Shown here one piece after another: positions 35,327 through 47,513 of a stretch of 64,000 nt of DNA. The notes under the pieces are model-generated. The model did no database searches. It was given only the letters and a program-made list of their open reading frames with translations, and was not told the DNA's origin. The translations under genes were made by a program, and so were the position numbers. How positions within the stretch are numbered: position 1 is the stretch's first letter; each line of letters begins with the position of its first letter. The stretch is from Stomoxys calcitrans (taxonomy: Eukaryota; Arthropoda; Insecta; Diptera; Muscidae), in NCBI RefSeq assembly GCF_963082655.1, contig NC_081552.1, positions 97,267,592 to 97,331,591 on the forward strand. The letters are read 5' to 3'.

Positions 35327-37990
35327 ACAAGTGAAAAGGCGTTAAGTTCGGCCGGGGCGAATTTTGGATACCCACCACCTCGGGTATATATGTAAACCAC
35401 ATTTCATCAAAATTGGGTGAAAATTGCATATCTTATGTTCCATAGCAGTTATATCGAAATATGATCCGATTTGGACCAAATACTAATAGATACAAGTCAT
35501 TGTTCAATTGTATATAACAACAAGTAAAAGCGTGCTAAGTTCTGCCGGGCCGAATCTTATATACCCTCCACCATAGATCGCATTTGTCGAGTTCTTTTCC
35601 CGGCATCTCTTCTTAGGCAAAAAAGGATATAAGAAAAGAGTTGCTCTGCTATTAAAACGATATGGTCCGGTTCGGACCACAATTAAATTATATGTTGGAG
35701 ACCTGTGTAAAATTTCAGCCAATTCGTATAAGAATTGCGCCCATTGGGGCTCACGAAGTAAAATAAAGAGAACGATTTATATGGGATCTGTATCGGGCTA
35801 TAGACCGATTCAGACCATAATAAACACGTTTTTTGATGGTCATGAGAGGATCCGTCGTACAAAATTTCAGGCATATCGGATAATAATTGCGACCTCTAGG
35901 GGTCAAGAAGTCAAGATCCCAGATCGGTTTATATGGCAGCTATATCAGGTTATGAACCGATTTGAACCTTATTTGACACAGTTGAAAGTAAAAATAAAAT
36001 ACGTCATGCAAAATTTCAGCCAAATCGGATAGGAATTGCGGCCTCTAGAAGCTCAAGAAGTCAAATCCCAAGATCGGTTTATATGGCAGCTATATCAGGT
36101 TATGGACCGATTTGAACTATACTTGGCACAGATGTTGGATATCATAACAAAACACGTCGTGCAAAAAATTCATTCCAATCGGATAAGAATTGCGCACTTT
36201 GGAGGCTCAAGAAGTCAAGACCCAAGATCGGTTTATATAACAGCTATATCAGGTTATAGACCGATTTGAACTATACTTGGCACAGTTGTTGGATATCACA
36301 GCAAAACACGTCGTGCAAAATTTCATTCCAATCGGATAAGAATTGCGCACTCTAGAGGCTCAAGAAGTCAAGACCCAAGATCGGTTTATATGGCAGCTAT
36401 ATCTGGTTATGGACCGATTTAAACCATACTTGGCACAGTTGTTGGATATAATAACAAAACACGTCGTGCAAAATTTTATTCTGGTCGGATAAGAATTGCG
36501 CCTTCTAGAGGCTCAAGAAATCAAGACCCAAGATCGGTTTATATGGCAGCTATATCAGGTTATGGACCGATTTGAACTATACTTGGCACAGTTGTTGGAT
36601 TTCATAGCAAAACACGTCATTCCAATCGGATAAGAATTGCGCACTCTAGAGGCTCAAGAAGTCAAGACGCAAGATCGGTTTATATGGCAGCTATATCGAA
36701 ACATGGACCGATATGGCCCATTTACAATACCAACCGACCTACACTAATAAGAAGTATTTGTGCAAAATTTCAAGCGGCTAGCTTAACTCCTTCGGAAGTT
36801 AGCGTGCTTTCGACAGACAGACGGACGGACGGACGGACGGACATGGCTAGATCGACATAAAATGTCGCGACGATCAAGAATATATATACTTTATGGGGTC
36901 TCAGGCGAATATTTCGAGTAGTTACAAACAGAATGACGAAATTAGTATACCCCCCATCTTATGGTGGAGGGTATAAAAATATTGGTCTTTTTGGTAGCTA
37001 TATCTAAAAATAAACCAATCAATGTTTCAAATTTCAGTTAAATCGGATTATAAAAGCGCCTTTTTTGGGGCCAAGATTTTAAATCGAGATATCGGTCTGT
37101 ATGGCAGCTATATCCGAATCTGGACCGATCTGTGCCATAATACAGAAGTATTTGAAGGGGCTTAACTTAACATTCTGTCGCAAATTTCGGCGACATCGGA
37201 CAACAAATGCGCCTTTTATGGGCCTAAGACCCTAAATCGGCGGATAGGTCTATATGGCAGCTATATTTAAATCTTGACAAATCTGAGCCAAACTGAGGAA
37301 GGATGTTGAAGAGCTAAAGGCAACTCCCTGTCCCAAATTTCAGCAAAATCGAATAATAAATGTAGCTTTTATGGGCCTAAGACCCTAAATTGGAGGATCG
37401 GTCTATATGGCAGCTATATCCAAATCTGAACCGATCTGAGCCAACTTGACGAAGGATGTCGAAGGGCCTAACACAACTCACAGTCCCAAATTTCAGCAAA
37501 ATCGAATAATAAATGTAGCTTTTATGGGCCTAAGACCCTAAATCGGAGGATCGGTCTTATAGCAGCTATATGCAAATCTGGAACGATCTGAACCAAACTG
37601 AAGAAGGATGTCGAAGGGCCTAACACAACTCACTGTCTCAAATTTTAGCAAAATCGGGTGATAAATGTGGCTTTTATGGACCTAAGACCCAAAATCGGCG
37701 GATCGGTCTATATGGGGGCTATATCAAGATATAGTCCAATATAGCCCATCTTCGAGCTTAACCTGCTTTTGGACAAAAAACGAATCTGTGCAAAGTTTCA
37801 GCTTAATATCTCTATTTTTGAAGACTATAACGTGATTTCAACAGACAGACGGACGGACATGTCTAGATGGTCTTTTTTAACGCTGATCAAGAATATATAT
37901 ACTTTATAGGATCGCAAATGGATATTTCGATGTGTTGCAAACGGAATAACAAAATGAATATACCCCCATCCTTCGGTGGTGGGTATAAAA
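35327..37990 (-). mobile_element. HL-B element split by a nested HL-A copy
   Basis: The left piece 35327-35518 has the HL-B hairpin end (TTCGGCCGGGGCGAA, one mismatch) up to TTGTATATAACAA. The right piece 36979-37990 resumes ATATTGGTCTTTTTGGTAGC and ends GGTGGTGGGTATAAAA. Uninterrupted HL-B at 44700-44746 reads straight through this point. Confidence 0.8.
35519..36978 (-). mobile_element. HL-A element nested in HL-B
   Basis: Both termini intact, about five units, GGAC tract at 36820-36842. Host flanks TATAACAA and ATATTGG define the boundaries to within the shared A bases. Confidence 0.85.
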
Positions 37991-39608
37991 ATCAATTTGT
38001 ATTTGTTTGTAGGTTTGTTTGTATGTTTGTGCGTTCCTTATAGACTCAGAAACGGCTGAATCGATTTTCTTGAAATTTTCACAGATGGTGCCTTTACCCT
38101 CCCCTTTACCCTAATTTTCAGAAACGCCAGATCTCGGAGATGGGTGGTGCGATTTAAGCGAAATTTTGTGTGTTCTCATATAGTACCCTAAAAATAAAAA
38201 TTTGGTATCCAAATTTCGGATGGGGTACCTAGGGGGACTGCCCCACCCTAAAGCCTACCAAACATATATTTTGAGCAATCACGACAATATGGGACTCAAA
38301 TGAAAAGTACTTAGGATAAGAAAACGTATCTGATATCCATTTGTCGAACCAAATGGTAGGGGGACCACCCAACACACCCCTAAATCGGACATACTTACCG
38401 ACCATGGCAATTTGAGACTCAAATGAAAGGTATTTGCGAGTCGAATACGAATCTGATATCCAAATGTGGGACCACGTTTCTGGGTGTACACCACTTCCCC
38501 AAAACACCCCCCAAACAGGACTTTTTTACTGACCTTGGCAATATGGGGCTTAAATAAAAGGTTTTTGAATGTAGAATTAGAATCTGATATCCAAATATGA
38601 GACCATGTGTTTGGGGGCCGCTTCTCCCCAAAAACCTCCCCCAAAGGGGACATATTTACGACCATAGCCACATGGGGCTCAAATGAAAGGTCTTTGGGAG
38701 TAAAGCACAAATCTGATATCAATATTCGGGAAAAGTGTCTATGGGGCCACCCCACAACACCACCCAACCTCCAAAACACCCCTTAATCCAAAAAAATGCA
38801 ATGATATTTTTTTCCGGGCTCAGTGTTTGGCCCAAACCACAAAACCGCTAAATCGTGCATATTTACCAACCATGTCAATGTGGAGCTTAAATGAAAGGTA
38901 TTGGGGGGTAGAGCAAGAATTGATACCCATTTTTGGGACCAATTTTCTGGGGGTCTACCCTTCTCCGAAAATATCCCACAAACAGCAATTTTTAGTGACC
39001 ATCGCAATATGGGGCACAAATAAAGGTATTTGGGAGTAGAATACGAATTTGATATCCAAATGTAGGACCATGTATTTTGGACATCATCCCTTTCCCAAAA
39101 CACCCCCAAAGGAAAAAAAAATTTTCGACCATGCCAATATGTGGCTCAAATGAAAGGTATTTGAGATTAGAAAACGAATTTGATAACTTATTTTGGGGCC
39201 ATGTGTTTGGGGGACGCCTCATCCTCTAAACTCCTCTTAAGCCAATGACAATATGAGGTTTAAATTAATGGTATTTAAGAGAAGAGCACGATGCTGATAT
39301 TTTTTCAGGGCAAGTATCTGGGAGACCACTTCTCCCCAGAAAACACCACTAAATCAGATATCATGAGAATATCGGGCTGAAATGAAGTATTTTAAGAATT
39401 TAGTACACCTTACATCCATTCTTAAATTCGTACACCAATAAAGATCATGTGGGATTCAGATAAAGGCACCTATATTGGTTAACTGTTAGTCAAGTTTGCA
39501 TAGTATTTCACTAAAAGCTTTTTAATTGTCGAATATAAATATTCCATGGAAACTTTTGTTTCATTTAAAGTAAATGAAGGCGCAGCGGAGCGGGCCCGGG
39601 TCAGCTAG
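37991..39608 (+). mobile_element. full-length TR-C element
   Basis: Starts ATCAATTTGTATTTGTTTG directly after the HL-B TATAAAA end. About nine ~130-bp units, unique tail, and 3' end GCAGCGGAGCGGGCCCGGG then TCAGCTAG followed by T. The CGGGCCCG palindrome plus CTAG-T resembles a Helitron 3' end, although the palindrome has no loop. Confidence 0.75.
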
Positions 39609-39739
39609 TTTACCATACTTTGATGCCATGTTTCATGCATACCCTTTGTAATAGATTACTGCACAAAATTATGTTAAAACCATATTTTTCTGTAAAATTT
39701 TTGAAGAATATTACTTTATATTATATTATAGTTTCATGC

Positions 39740-40650
39740 ATATTTATTGAGCATTCAAAATGCGCATTAGTATGCTATTGAATATGCTATGAATGCTTTG
39801 AATATTTTCGTATTGCTTCCAAGCCAAGAAGAATTTTTTGCTGGGCCTAGCCAAACTCGTCCAGAAGATTTGGTTAATGCCAACCACAAGAAGAGTTCCT
39901 TCCTCCTTCCTCTCTCTGTGAAAGACCTCCCACTTCATGGTTTTGCTTGCCCAAGAATCCCAATATGCGTTCCGTCGCATTTTACTGATCGATTTCTTGA
40001 TGAAAACCGTCTCCCTTGTGAGCAGGGGGATGTTTCTCACCAGGTCGATCTTTGCGCCCTCCCTGGTGGAGTGGTACATCTGATGAGCTGTTTGACGGTA
40101 TCAATACATTCCGCCAGCGCATAGATGTCCCCTCTATACTCGCAGCTCATCATTTGTATGGATGGACCCCCTACAGAGTTCCACACATGTTCGAAAGCCG
40201 CCACTTAACCAGAACCTCCACATGGGACCGATCAGCTCATCTCTGTTGTGATTCCTTGCCACTCTGGGGCAAGAGGGCGTATAAAGGACTCCTTATTATT
40301 CTCAGCGACCATTTTCCTATTCCGTGATGTCGTTCATGAAGACTCTGGGACCATGCGCGCTTCCTTCATTGCTGCTCCGATTTGGTCTAGCTCCGCAGGA
40401 TACTGTAGCGAGATGGCTGGCTTGGTTTTCCCAGAGCACTTGAAAGCGGGGAGCTCTTTTTCTTCTTCAGCATTTTAGCAGTGCTATGCTCTTCGGGAGA
40501 TTTGATTCTCTTTCTAGCTTCAGAAGAATGGCTTGGAATTTCAGTTTTATTCTTTTCAGCGTCCTGCACTTTCGCCCAATTGCGCTGCCGGTACATACTC
40601 CTCTGTCTTCTTCGTCGCTTAGCAAAGCCTTCGCTCACTTCTGACGTCAC
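39740..40650 (-). pseudogene. possible gag/ORF1 relic of a non-LTR element
   Basis: The minus strand opens with a basic stretch (KRRRRQRSMYRQRNWAKVQD, RKRIKSPEEHSTAKMLKKKK) and continues through frameshifts into EGAKIDLVRNIPLLTRETVF, KTMKWEVFHRERKEEGTLLV and VGINQIFWTSL. The pattern of a basic head, a W.V segment and an L.VGINQ...L strand resembles ORF1 of R1/LOA/Jockey-like elements. There is no zinc knuckle and the match is weak. It could instead be an unrelated decayed gene. Confidence 0.35.
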
Positions 40651-40998
40651 CCGTTGAAATCATAAATTTAGTTGGGGAGCAAATTAAAATTGGCGCAAAA
40701 GAAACATTTCATTAAAATAATGACGCTGATTCGCCGAAACGATCACTATAAAACTTAGATATTTGCAAAGACAAGCACATGTTAAAGGATTTGAAAGATT
40801 ATTATCGGCCTATAAACACTGTTTTGTCAAACTGCAAAATTGAGCTCTGACCTTATGGCCAAATGTCCCCCACTTGGGTCAGTTTCTTCACCCTTAGCGA
40901 CCAGAATGTCCAATGAAAAACTTGAGGTATCTTTACCAATTGTCTTAGTACTTTTTCCAATGAGTATCCACATATCTTCAATATCATAATTTTCCCCA
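40651..40998. other. unassigned 348 bp
   Basis: Low-repeat sequence between the gag-like relic and an HL-B start. Nothing recognisable. Confidence 0.5.
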
Positions 40999-42259
40999 TT
41001 TTTATACCCACCACCGACGGATGGGGGTATATTTATTTTGGAATTCCGTTTGCAACACATCGAAATATCCATTTCCGACCCTATAAGGTATATATATTCT
41101 TGATCAGCGTAAAAATCTAAGACGATCCAGACATGTCCTTCCGTCTGTCCGTCTGTCAGTTGAAATCACGCTACAGTCTTCAAAAATAGAGATATTGAGC
41201 TGAAACTTTGCACAGATTCTTTTTTTGTCCATAAGCAGGTTAAGTTCGAAGATGGGCTATATCGGACTATATCTTGATGTAGCCCCCATATAGATCGATC
41301 CGCCGATTTAGGGTCTTAGGCCAATAAAAGCCACGTTTATTATCCGATTTTGCTGAAATTTGGGGCAGTGAGTTGTCTTTGGCCCTTCGACATCCTCCGC
41401 CAATTTGGCTCAGATCGGTCCACATTTGGATATATCTGCCATATAGACCGATCCTCCGATTTGGGGTCTTAGGCCAATAAAAGCCACATTTATTATCCAA
41501 TTTTGCTGAAATTTGGAACAGTGAGTTGTTTTAGCCCCTACGACATCCTCCGCCAATTTGGCTTAGATCGGTCCACATTTGGATATAGCTGCCATATAGA
41601 CCGATCCTCCGATTTAGGGTCTTAGGCCCATAACAGCCACATTTATTATCCGATTTTGCTGAAATTTGGGACAGTGAGTTGTGTTAGGCCCTTCGATATC
41701 CTCCGTCAATATGGCCTAGATCGGTTCAGATTTGGATATAGCTGCCATATAGACCAATCTCTCGGTTTTAGGTTTTAGGGCCATAAAAGGCGCATTTATT
41801 GTCCGATGATGCCGAAATTTGGGACAAAGAGCTAAGTTAAGGCCCTCCACATATTTCTGCAATTTGGTCTAGATCGATCAAGATTTGCATATAGCTGCCA
41901 TATGGACCGATCTCTCGATTTAAAGTCTTGGCCCCATAAAAGGCGCTTTTTTAATCCGATTGCACTGAAATTTGACACACTGACTTATGTTAGGCTTTTC
42001 GACATCCGTGTCGTTTTAGTTCAGATCGGTTTATTTTAAGATATAGCTACTAAAAAGGCCAATATTTTGTTATATACAATTGAACAATGACTTTTACTTA
42101 TTAGTATTTGGTCCAAATGGGAACATATATTGATATAGCTGCTGTGTGGCATAAGGTATGAGTTTTGCACCGGTTTTTGACGAAAGGTGGTTTACATATA
42201 TATCCGAGGTGGTGGGTATCCAAAGTTCGGCCCGGCCGAACTTAACGCCTTTTTACTTG
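40999..42259 (+). mobile_element. full-length HL-B element, 1.26 kb
   Basis: TTTTATACCCACCACCGACGG start, mini-me-like core (CCCTATAAGGTATATATATT, CTTGATCAGCG) near 41080, about five units, perfect hairpin TTCGGCCCGGCCGAA and ACTTG end. Confidence 0.85.
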
Positions 42260-42806
42260 TTTTGGTTTTCAATAATGTTATTTTTAGTCCGCTTGACATT
42301 TTATTTGCCGGCGATAGGTGAATTGTGACTTTCCTTAAACAATCACACACTTGGGACCGCCAAACGTACTGCAGCAAACATTACCCACACTGTTTATTGG
42401 GTCAAAATTGAAAAGGCCAGCAAAGCAAAATTGCGAACATACATCAAAATTCAACGAACAAACAAGCCGTAAAATTTCCAAAATATATTTAATATTTATG
42501 ATGCCAACCATTTTTTAGATGAATGAAATATTTATGATGATTTCAAATGAAGTTTTGCTACATGCAGCATTTCTGTGACCGAGTTTTTCAAAAGGAAAGA
42601 CAGCAACAGGCATAAATGTCCAGATGTCATAGATATCCATCAAGGTCCCATCTCATGGCCCAATCTGTCCTTGCTCATCTTTGATTTTAACGTGTTTATT
42701 TTGTATACTCTCTCAATAGGCAACGAAAAGCCAACTAATTGGTCTAAACCAACTCTTAATTTTGTGACAAGCAATAATTTTAAGCAGCATGTACATAGAC
42801 GTACAT
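42260..42806. other. unassigned 547 bp
   Basis: No repeat termini and no frame above 85 codons with coding character. Just left of an HL-A start. Confidence 0.5.
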
Positions 42807-44298
42807 TTTTATACCCTCCACCATAGGATGGGGGGTATACTAATTTCGTCATTCTGTTTGTAACTACTCGAAATATTCGTCTGAGACCCCATAAAGTATA
42901 TATATTCTTGATCGTCGTGACATTTTATGTCGATCTAGCCATGTCCGTCCGTCTGTCTGTCGAAAGCACGCTAACTTCCGAAGGAGTAAAGCTAGCCGCT
43001 TGAAATTTTGCACAAATGGTATTGGTATTGTCAATGGGCCATATGGGTCTACGTTTTGATATAGCTGTCGTAAAAACTTGGGTTTTGACTTCTTGATCCT
43101 CTATAGTGCGCAATTCTTATCCGATTGGAATAAAATTTTGCACATGTTTTGTTATAATATCCAACAACTGGGCCAAGTATGGTTCATATCGGTCCGTAAC
43201 CTGATATAGCTTTCATATAAACCGATCTGGGATCTTGACTTCTTGAGCCACTAGAGGGCGCAATTCTTGTCCGATTTGGGTAAAATTTTGCATGAGGTGT
43301 TTTATCACTTCCAACAACTGCGCTGGTATGGTTGAAATCGGTCTATAACCTGATATAGCTGTCATATAAACCTATCTGGGGTCTTGACTTTTTGAGCGTC
43401 TAGAGGGCGCAATTCCTTTCCGATTTGGCTAAAAGTTTTCACGACGTGTTAGGTTATGACTTCCAGCAACTGTGCTAAGTGTGCTTTAAATCGGTTCATA
43501 AGCTGATATAGCTGTCATACAAACCGATCTTGAATATTGATTTCTTGATACTAGACGGCGCAATTCTCATCCGATTTGGCTGAAATTTTGCATGACGTGT
43601 TGTGTTATGACTTCTAACAACTGTGTCAAATATGGTTCAAATCGATCAATAACCTGATATAGCTGCCATATAAACCGATCTGGGATCTTGAGCTTCCAGA
43701 GGGCATAACTATTGGGTTGCCCAAAAAGTAATTGCGGATTTTTTTAAAAGAAAGTAAATGCATTTTTAATAATACTTAAAATGAACTTTAATCAAATATA
43801 CTTTTTTACACTTTTTTTCTAAAGCAAGCTAACAGTAGCAGCTGATAACTGACAGAAGAAAATTTGTCAACGCCGACTATATGAAAAATGTGCAATTACT
43901 TTTTGGGCAACATTATCCGATTTGGCTGATGTTTTGTACAATAGCTTCTCCTATGACCTTCAACATACGCATTAAATTTGGTAAGAATCGGTCTATAGCT
44001 TGATTCAGCTCCCAAAAAAATCGATCTCTCTATTTTACTTCTTGAGCCCCTAAAGGTCGCAATTCGTACTCGAATTGGCTGAAATTTTACACAATGACTT
44101 CTACTTTGGTCTCCAACATTCAATTCAATTATGGTTCGAATCGGACCATAACGTGACATAGCTCCAATATTAAATTAATTCTTTTCTTTATCCTTTGTTT
44201 GCTTAAAAAGAGATATCGAGAAAAGAACTCTACAAATGCGATCTATGGTAGAGGAAATATAAGATTCAGCCCGGCCGAACTTAGCACGCGTTTACTTG
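42807..44298 (+). mobile_element. HL-A element carrying a MITE
   Basis: TTTTATACCCTCCACCATAG start and a short GTCC tract at 42941-42960. The 3' hairpin TTCAGCCCGGCCGAA has one mismatch, then ACTTG. The units are more diverged than in the other copies. A mariner-type MITE is inserted at 43712-43914. Confidence 0.75.
43712..43914. mobile_element. mariner-type MITE, second copy
   Basis: TTGGGTTGCCCAAAAAGTAATTG start, end CAATTACTTTTTGGGCAAC lacking the last few bases. Compared with 793-1030 it is reversed, and about 35 bp around GACTCTGTAATTGC are missing. Host HL-A sequence (GGCATAACTA and TTATCCGATTTGGC) flanks it. Confidence 0.85.
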
Positions 44299-44339
44299 TT
44301 ATTTACCTATTTGCTCTCTGTTTTTACTTTGTCACTCTC

Positions 44340-44517
44340 TCTACTTAAAAAATTTTGTTTGTTTTGTCAGTGGTCGACAATGAGATTTGAGAACTCATCA
44401 TCTTACATTTGGTAGTCTTCCACGCATCCTCTAACCTACCGACATCTCTTTGCTAATGATGGAATAACGCTATAAGCATTACTGCAGAGCAGTAAGTTTC
44501 TCAATTAAATTAAATTA
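44340..44517 (-). mobile_element. candidate tRNA-derived SINE piece
   Basis: On the minus strand, TAGGTTAGAGGATGCGTGG and GATGAGTTCTC recall tRNA A- and B-box regions. The better preserved relative at 63790-63946 has a matching B box. Both are followed by an HL-B 3' end at the same place. Confidence 0.4.
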
Positions 44518-44746
44518 AACAAGTAAAAAGGCGTTAAGTTCGGCCGGGCCGAACTTTGGATACCCACCACCTCGGCTATATATATATAAACCACCTTTCA
44601 TCAAAATGAGGTGAAAATTGCATGCGTTATGTCCCATTGCAGTTATATCGAAATATGTTCCGATTTGGTCCAAATACTAATAAGTACAATTGTGTACAGT
44701 TCAATTGTGTATAACAAAATATTGGTCTTTTTAGTAGCTATATCTA
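44518..44746 (-). mobile_element. HL-B 3' end
   Basis: AACAAGTAAAAAGGCG, perfect hairpin, GGATACCCACCACCTCGG, then one partial unit up to TAGTAGCTATATCT, where an HL-A end interrupts. Confidence 0.75.
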
Positions 44747-44859
44747 ACAAGTAAAATCGTGCTAAGTTCGGCCGGGCCGAATCTTATATACCCTCCACCA
44801 TGGATCGCATTTGTCGAGATCTATGCGCGGTATCTCTTTTAGGCAAACAAAGAATATTG
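44747..44859 (-). mobile_element. isolated HL-A 3' end
   Basis: 113 bp: AACAAGTAAAATCG, hairpin, CCTCCACCATGG, CTTTTAGGCAAACAAAGAAT. A second HL-A 3' end starts directly after it. Confidence 0.75.
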
Positions 44860-45032
44860 AACAAGTAAAATCGTGCTAAGTTCGGCCGGGCCGAATCTTA
44901 TATACCCTCCACCATGGATCGCATTTGTCGAGTTCTTTTCCCGGCATTTCTATTTAGGCAAAAAAAGGATATAAGAAAAGATTAGCCCTGCTATTGGAGC
45001 GATATCGAGATATGGTCCGGTTTGGACCACAA

Positions 45033-45128
<96 letters not shown>

Positions 45129-45581
45129 GAGACCTGTGTAAAATGTCAGCCAATTCGAATAAGAATTGCGCCCTTTGGGGGCTCAAGAAGTAAAATAGAG
45201 AGATCGATTTATATGGGAGCTGTATCGGTCTATGGACTGATTCAGACCATAATAAACATAAAATGATGGTCATGAGAGGATACGTCGTACAAAATCGGCA
45301 AATCAGGCAAATCGGATAATAATTGCGACCTCTAGAGGCTCAAGAAGTCAAGATCCCAGATCGGTTTATATGGCAGCTATATCAGGTTATGAACCGATTT
45401 GAACCTTATTTGACACAGTTGTTGAAAGTAAGAATAAAATACGTCTTGCAAAATTTCAGCCAAATCGGATAGGAATTGCACCCTCTACAAGCTCAAGAAA
45501 TCAAGTCCCCAGATCTGTTTATATGACAGCTATATCAGGTTACGATCCGATTTGAACCATATTTGCCACAGTTGTTGGATA
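44860..45581 (-). mobile_element. HL-A 3' part with expanded TA tract
   Basis: Normal 3' end and two units, broken off near 45581 within a unit. The usual ACAATTAAATTATATGTTGG is replaced by a TA tract of about 88 bases. Confidence 0.8.
45036..45123. repeat. TA dinucleotide run in HL-A
   Basis: About 44 repeats between CCACAATTTAA and TGTTGGAGACC, replacing a single TATATG in sister copies. Confidence 0.95.
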
Positions 45582-45643
45582 CGCCTTTTATGGGCCCAAA
45601 ACCTTAAATCAGAGGAACGGTCAATATGGCAGCTATATCAAAA
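45582..45643 (-). mobile_element. HL-B scrap
   Basis: CGCCTTTTATGGGCCCAAAA and ACGGTCAATATGGCAGC are HL-B unit pieces wedged between HL-A and TR-C. Confidence 0.5.
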
Positions 45644-46999
45644 TCTTTATTGGTCTACGAATTTAAGTTTGGATGTAAGGTGTACTCCATTCTTAAAATA
45701 CTTTATTTCAGCCCAATATTCTCATGATATCTGATTTAGGGGTGTTTTCGGTGGTGAGGTGGTCCCCTTTCAAATACCATTTACTTAAACCCCATATTGC
45801 CATTTGTTTAGGGGAGTTTATATGATGAGGCGTCCCTCAAACACACGGCCCCAAAAAAGGTTATCAAATTCGTTTTCTAATCTTAAATACCTTTCATTTG
45901 AGCCACATATTGGCATGGTAGCAAAATGTTTACCCTTTGGGGGGTGTTTTGGGGAACGGTTGATATCCTAAATACATGATCCTACATTTGGATATCAAAT
46001 TCGTATTTTTCTCCCAAATATCTTTATTTGAGGCCCAAATTGCGATGGTCAGTAAAAAATTACTGTTTGTGGGGTATTTTAGGGAAGGGTTATCCCCCAG
46101 AAAATGGGTCCCGAATGTGGGTATGAATTCTTGCTCTACCCCCCAATACCTTTCATTTAAGCTCCACATTGACATGGTCGGTAAATATGCCCGATTTACT
46201 CCCAAATATCTTTAATTTGAGCCCCATATTTCCATAGTCGGCAAACATGACCGGCTTGGGGGGTGTTTTGGGGGATGGGAGGCCACTCAATAAATTGGCC
46301 TTGCAAATATATATCGTATTCGTTTTCTACTCTAAAAACCCTCTTATTTGAGTCTCATATTACAATAGTCTGCAAATACTTACTATTTGGGTGGTGTTGT
46401 GGGGGTGGGGTGCCCCATAGACACTTTTCCCGAATATTGATATCAAATTCGTGCTTTACTCCCAAAGACCTTTTATTTGCGCCCCATATTGCTATGGCCA
46501 TAAATTTGTCCCCTTTGGGGATGTTTTTGAGGTTTGGGTCCCCCAAACACTTGGTCCCATATTTAGATATCAGTTTAGAATTCTACACTCAAAAACCTAT
46601 TATTTAAGCCCAATATTCCCATGGTCAGTATATAAGTCCTGTTTGGGGGGTGTTTTGGGAAAGTGGTGAACCCCCAGAAACGAGGTCCCACATTTGGATA
46701 TCAGATTCGTATTCTACTCGCAAATACCTTTCATTTGAGTCTTATATTGCCATGGTCGGTAAATATGTCCGATTTAGGGGTGCTGTGGGGGTAAGGGTGG
46801 TCCCCCTAACACACAAATTTTTATTTTTAGTCTACAATATGATAGCACACAAAATTTGGTGCCCTATTTTCACCACGGGGTCATTATGCACCATCTGTGA
46901 AAATTTAAAAAAAAATCGGTTCAGCCGTTTCTGAGTCTATAAAGAACACACAAACATGCATACATACAAACAAACAAGCAAACACAAACTGATTTTTAA
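45644..46999 (-). mobile_element. TR-C element, reversed
   Basis: Begins with the reverse of the TR-C tail (GGTCTACGAATTTAAG, GGTGTACTCCATTC), runs through about nine units, and ends with AGCCGTTTCTGAGTC and CAAACACAAACTGATTTTTA. The CTAG end is missing. Confidence 0.75.
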
Positions 47000-47008
47000 T
47001 ATATAAGA

Positions 47009-47345
47009 TTTGGACCGTAGTTGTCATAGCGATTTAGATCATACTAAGCACAGTTGTCAGAACTCATAACAAAACACATCATAAAAAATTTCGGCCAAAT
47101 CAGATAAGAATGTCGACGTCAAGATGCTCAAGAAGTCAAGATCCGGGATCCGAGATCGGTTTATATGGCAGCTATATCAAAACATGGACTGATATGGGCC
47201 ATTTAGAATCCCAACCGACATACACCAATAAGAAGTATTTGTGCAAATTTCAAGCGGCTGGCTTTACTCCTTCGAAAGTTAGCGTGCTTTGGACAGACAC
47301 ACGGACGGACGGACATGGCTAGATAATATTAAATGTCATGACGAT

Positions 47346-47384
<39 letters not shown>

Positions 47385-47508
47385 AATATAGTATATCAAA
47401 TATATATATATATATATATATATATGGGGTCTCAGACGAATATTTCGGGTAGTTACAAACAGAATGACGAAATAAGTATACCCCCATCCTATGGTGGAAG
47501 GTATAAAA
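47009..47508 (-). mobile_element. HL-A 5' part with TA expansions
   Basis: One and a half units, AAGCGGCTGGCTTTACTCC, a short GGAC tract, then two TA tracts in place of GAATATATATACTTT, and a GGTGGAAGGTATAAAA end. Confidence 0.75.
47346..47427. repeat. two TA tracts separated by 14 bases
   Basis: TA runs at about 47346-47383 and 47400-47425 around ACAAATATAGTATATC, at the site of the short TA core of HL-A. Confidence 0.9.
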
Positions 47509-47513
47509 AAATA

